Assembly (NCBI RefSeq): GCF_015706575.1
Contig: NW_024037063.1
Coordinates: 9,486,927-9,550,926 of the forward strand
Length of the DNA stretch: 64,000 bases
Direction of reading: 5' to 3'
Origin: Patiria miniata
Taxonomy: Eukaryota > Echinodermata > Asteroidea > Valvatida > Asterinidae
Under the pieces are notes generated by a model. The model was given only the letters and a program-made list of their open reading frames with translations. It was not told the origin of the DNA and searched no databases. The position numbers and the translations under genes are program-made. Positions 48,701-51,700 of the stretch are shown here, piece after piece (the stretch's first letter is position 1; each line of letters starts with the position of its first letter).

Positions 48701-51700
48701 ACACGGTGTATCTCTCCAACTTGCTCTCTCAAAAGCGGTCTACTGTTCGTGCAAAGAGTCCAGAAGCCTTTGTAATCATCCCTCTTGAGATGAACCCCAA
48801 ATTAAACTAATTTATTTAATATTTTGTCTTTAAAACTCTCAGAAAAGTGCTTGGCCTCCCTTCCTATCATTATTTATGTAACATTCACAAGCTTTGTTCT
48901 CATCAGAATATTACTTTAATTGTATTTTAATGACAATGACCCTTCCCTGTGTTTATAGGTGAGTGTCATGAGGGCGGGAGTTATTTCGCCCCCCAAACAT
49001 GCCAAACCACCTTCAGCGGATGTTACGTGTAAGGTATGTTAAGTATAACAAACATGTATGCCCCAAAAGTGTTTAAGAAAGTCATCATTTAACAAAACAA
49101 ATTCTCATGTTCCATCGGCGTTTTGATAGCGTTTTTGTTATGGGTAATGGTTTTCTTTTCATCCCTCCCATCTCTACCTACAAAAAGTTTACAAATGAAA
49201 ATACCAATTAATTCCACCGAAGAAAGTATATAGACCAGAAGGAAACTATAATGTAATTGTAATTTCGTTACAGGTTAAAGACTTTGTGAAAGAGACTCTG
49301 CAGAACTTGAAAACCATGTGGATCAAGCGAAGTAACTACGGCATTATTAGTGTCAAGTGTCCTAATGAGAATCACAAGGTTACCCACTTTCTACAACTGG
49401 ATGAATGCATGGACAAGCCGGAAGTTGTCTGCCGCTTTGAGAATGCTCAAGTAGTCATAAAAACGGATGGAATCCAAGCCATGTTCAGGCAGGAAAGCCC
49501 CGAGGAAGAAGCTTCCGCTCGTGGTAAGTGCAGTAGCGTAAATCCTTATTGGCGCCAGAGAGGATAGGGTGACACAAATTGTATGATTGCCCGGCCATGG
49601 ACATTCAAAAAGTGCCCTTTAGTGTCCAGGACACGAGGTGGCATACCAATGTACATCCTGCGCAAACTTACACGCTTACTTGGGAGTCAAGCTGGCGTAG
49701 TGGTACTTTCCTGGCCTTCCACAGCTCGAGACCCGGGTTCCAATCTCTACCTGATTCCGTTTGTTCTCATAATTCTCTCATTTCTACATGTTTCTTCAGA
49801 CTTGGTTTCGTTGCCGGAAATTAATAACAATTAAAATAACGCCAAAAGTTAACAATATTTTTGTTTTTGTTTCCTTTCATTTGAAAGAACTTGTGTTAAA
49901 GCGCATCATGAGAAGTGCATGTAAAATAGTTCTTTGGGTCTGTGTTTACTTGAACAATTGAGATAAAGCTACATTTATGCTTAAAATTTGAGGTTGGTTG
50001 TCGGTTGGCTTTTGCTGTATATGGTCTAAACATCAGGCATGCAAGTCTTCCTCAGATATGCTGATCGCCTCTTGAAATAACTTCTCTTGTATTCACTTAA
50101 AAAATGGAAAAACACCGCAGAGAGTCTTGTAAAGCTATAACTTTCCTCCTTCTTTTAGTGACTTCTCATTTGCATGCCTGATACATATACATGTACGTTA
50201 TACTAGGGTGGCTTTGTGTTGATAACATATTCTGAAACTGCTTCTTTATTGTTTGCTATGCATGTAGGAGTGAGTATCAGACAGAGGTTTCCATCCATTG
50301 AAGATAGTACCTTTTATCGCACTGCCACATTAGCAAGGTTAATTTGAGGTCAACGGATGATGCACTCATCAGGGACTTTGCACATCCCTCCAGATTTCTC
50401 TAATCATTCGGACCCTATTTACCCGCATCCCGTTCTTCATTGCCCGCGAAAATTCCTGGATCCGCCCCTGGATACATGCGTGAAATAAAAATAAAAAAAA
50501 CCCGAACGGCCGATGGCACAAAAAAGGGCACCACTCTTTTTAAAAAGGCCACTTGTTTAGAAAAAAAGGGCACTTCTTAAAAAAGAGGCACTTGAATAGA
50601 CAAATGGCAGTCTTTACAAACTATTGGAGTAGAGGAAATACCCCCTAACACCCCCCACCCCCCTACCCCCCGCTGGCTACGCCTATGCTATATGTTTGGT
50701 AAAGTTCATTGATTTAAATGGTTTGCTTTGTGGAAACAGACGACAAGCAGTCGAGCCTATTTCTATCGTTGTCTTTTTTGCAGAACCACGTTTAGATGAC
50801 AAAACTCTGGCGGCATTTGCTAAGAGACTCGGTGCAGGTTGGGCAGCACTGGCAGTTGAGCTGGGCTTTACGATGGTAGAGGTTCAGACTGTCGAAAAAA
50901 ATTACGAACACGATATCAAAAGGCAAGGTCTGGAAATGCTTGTAACATGGAAACAAACCCAATCCACCCGTGCTGAAGAGCAGATAACCACGTTGTGCAC
51001 AGCATTGGAGAACATCGGAAGAGCAGATATTGCCGCATTTCTGCACGGGTAAAAAGGCCTACGTGTCTTTGCTAATGTGTAATATAAATCGAATTAAAGA
51101 ACGACATTACTTGCAAAAACTTGTTTTCAGTAAAATTACAATGGGTACAAACAGGCCATAATTATATACATGTATGCTCTAAACCCATTAATTGGGTTTT
51201 TGTAAGCGGTTGCACGTCTATGACTGTATACTCTAATGGCAATGAAACCGCAACAAATCATGTAAAATTGTGTTTTCCTTTGAAAAAAAAAGCAACAAAT
51301 AATATAGAAAGCAGTATTTGAATTTTCTTTTTGATTTACATTAAACAAAAATCCTTGGTATAAGTGATCCACAATTTCAGGAGACCACTGAATCAGGTAT
51401 TAATTTGTGACTTATTTACTGCTTATTTACAAACTTTGAATTTGTGTTCCCCGTGCTCTTCAACAAATTCGATTTTTCTATTGACACATAAAAAAGACTA
51501 TGTTTTACTCCAACCAAAAAACATTTAATGTTTTAATTTCAATACCAACAAGGAATTTCTGATTAAGGCAGGATGGATTAAGTCGGAACGCGTCTGGACC
51601 CGTTCGCACGAGTCCGGACGCGCTCCTCTGAGTTTCAAGCCAAACAAAAGATGTTTTGAAAGCAGTGGGGCTCACTGGGACTCAGTTGCACGCAAAGGAA

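Noticed and set aside
48603..48810. A possible ROCO exon after AATTACAG with an open frame of about 65 codons.
   Set aside because: The frame needed by the neighbouring phase-0 exons hits TAG after seven codons, the open frame has no domain pattern, and 47980 joins 48959 directly in frame.
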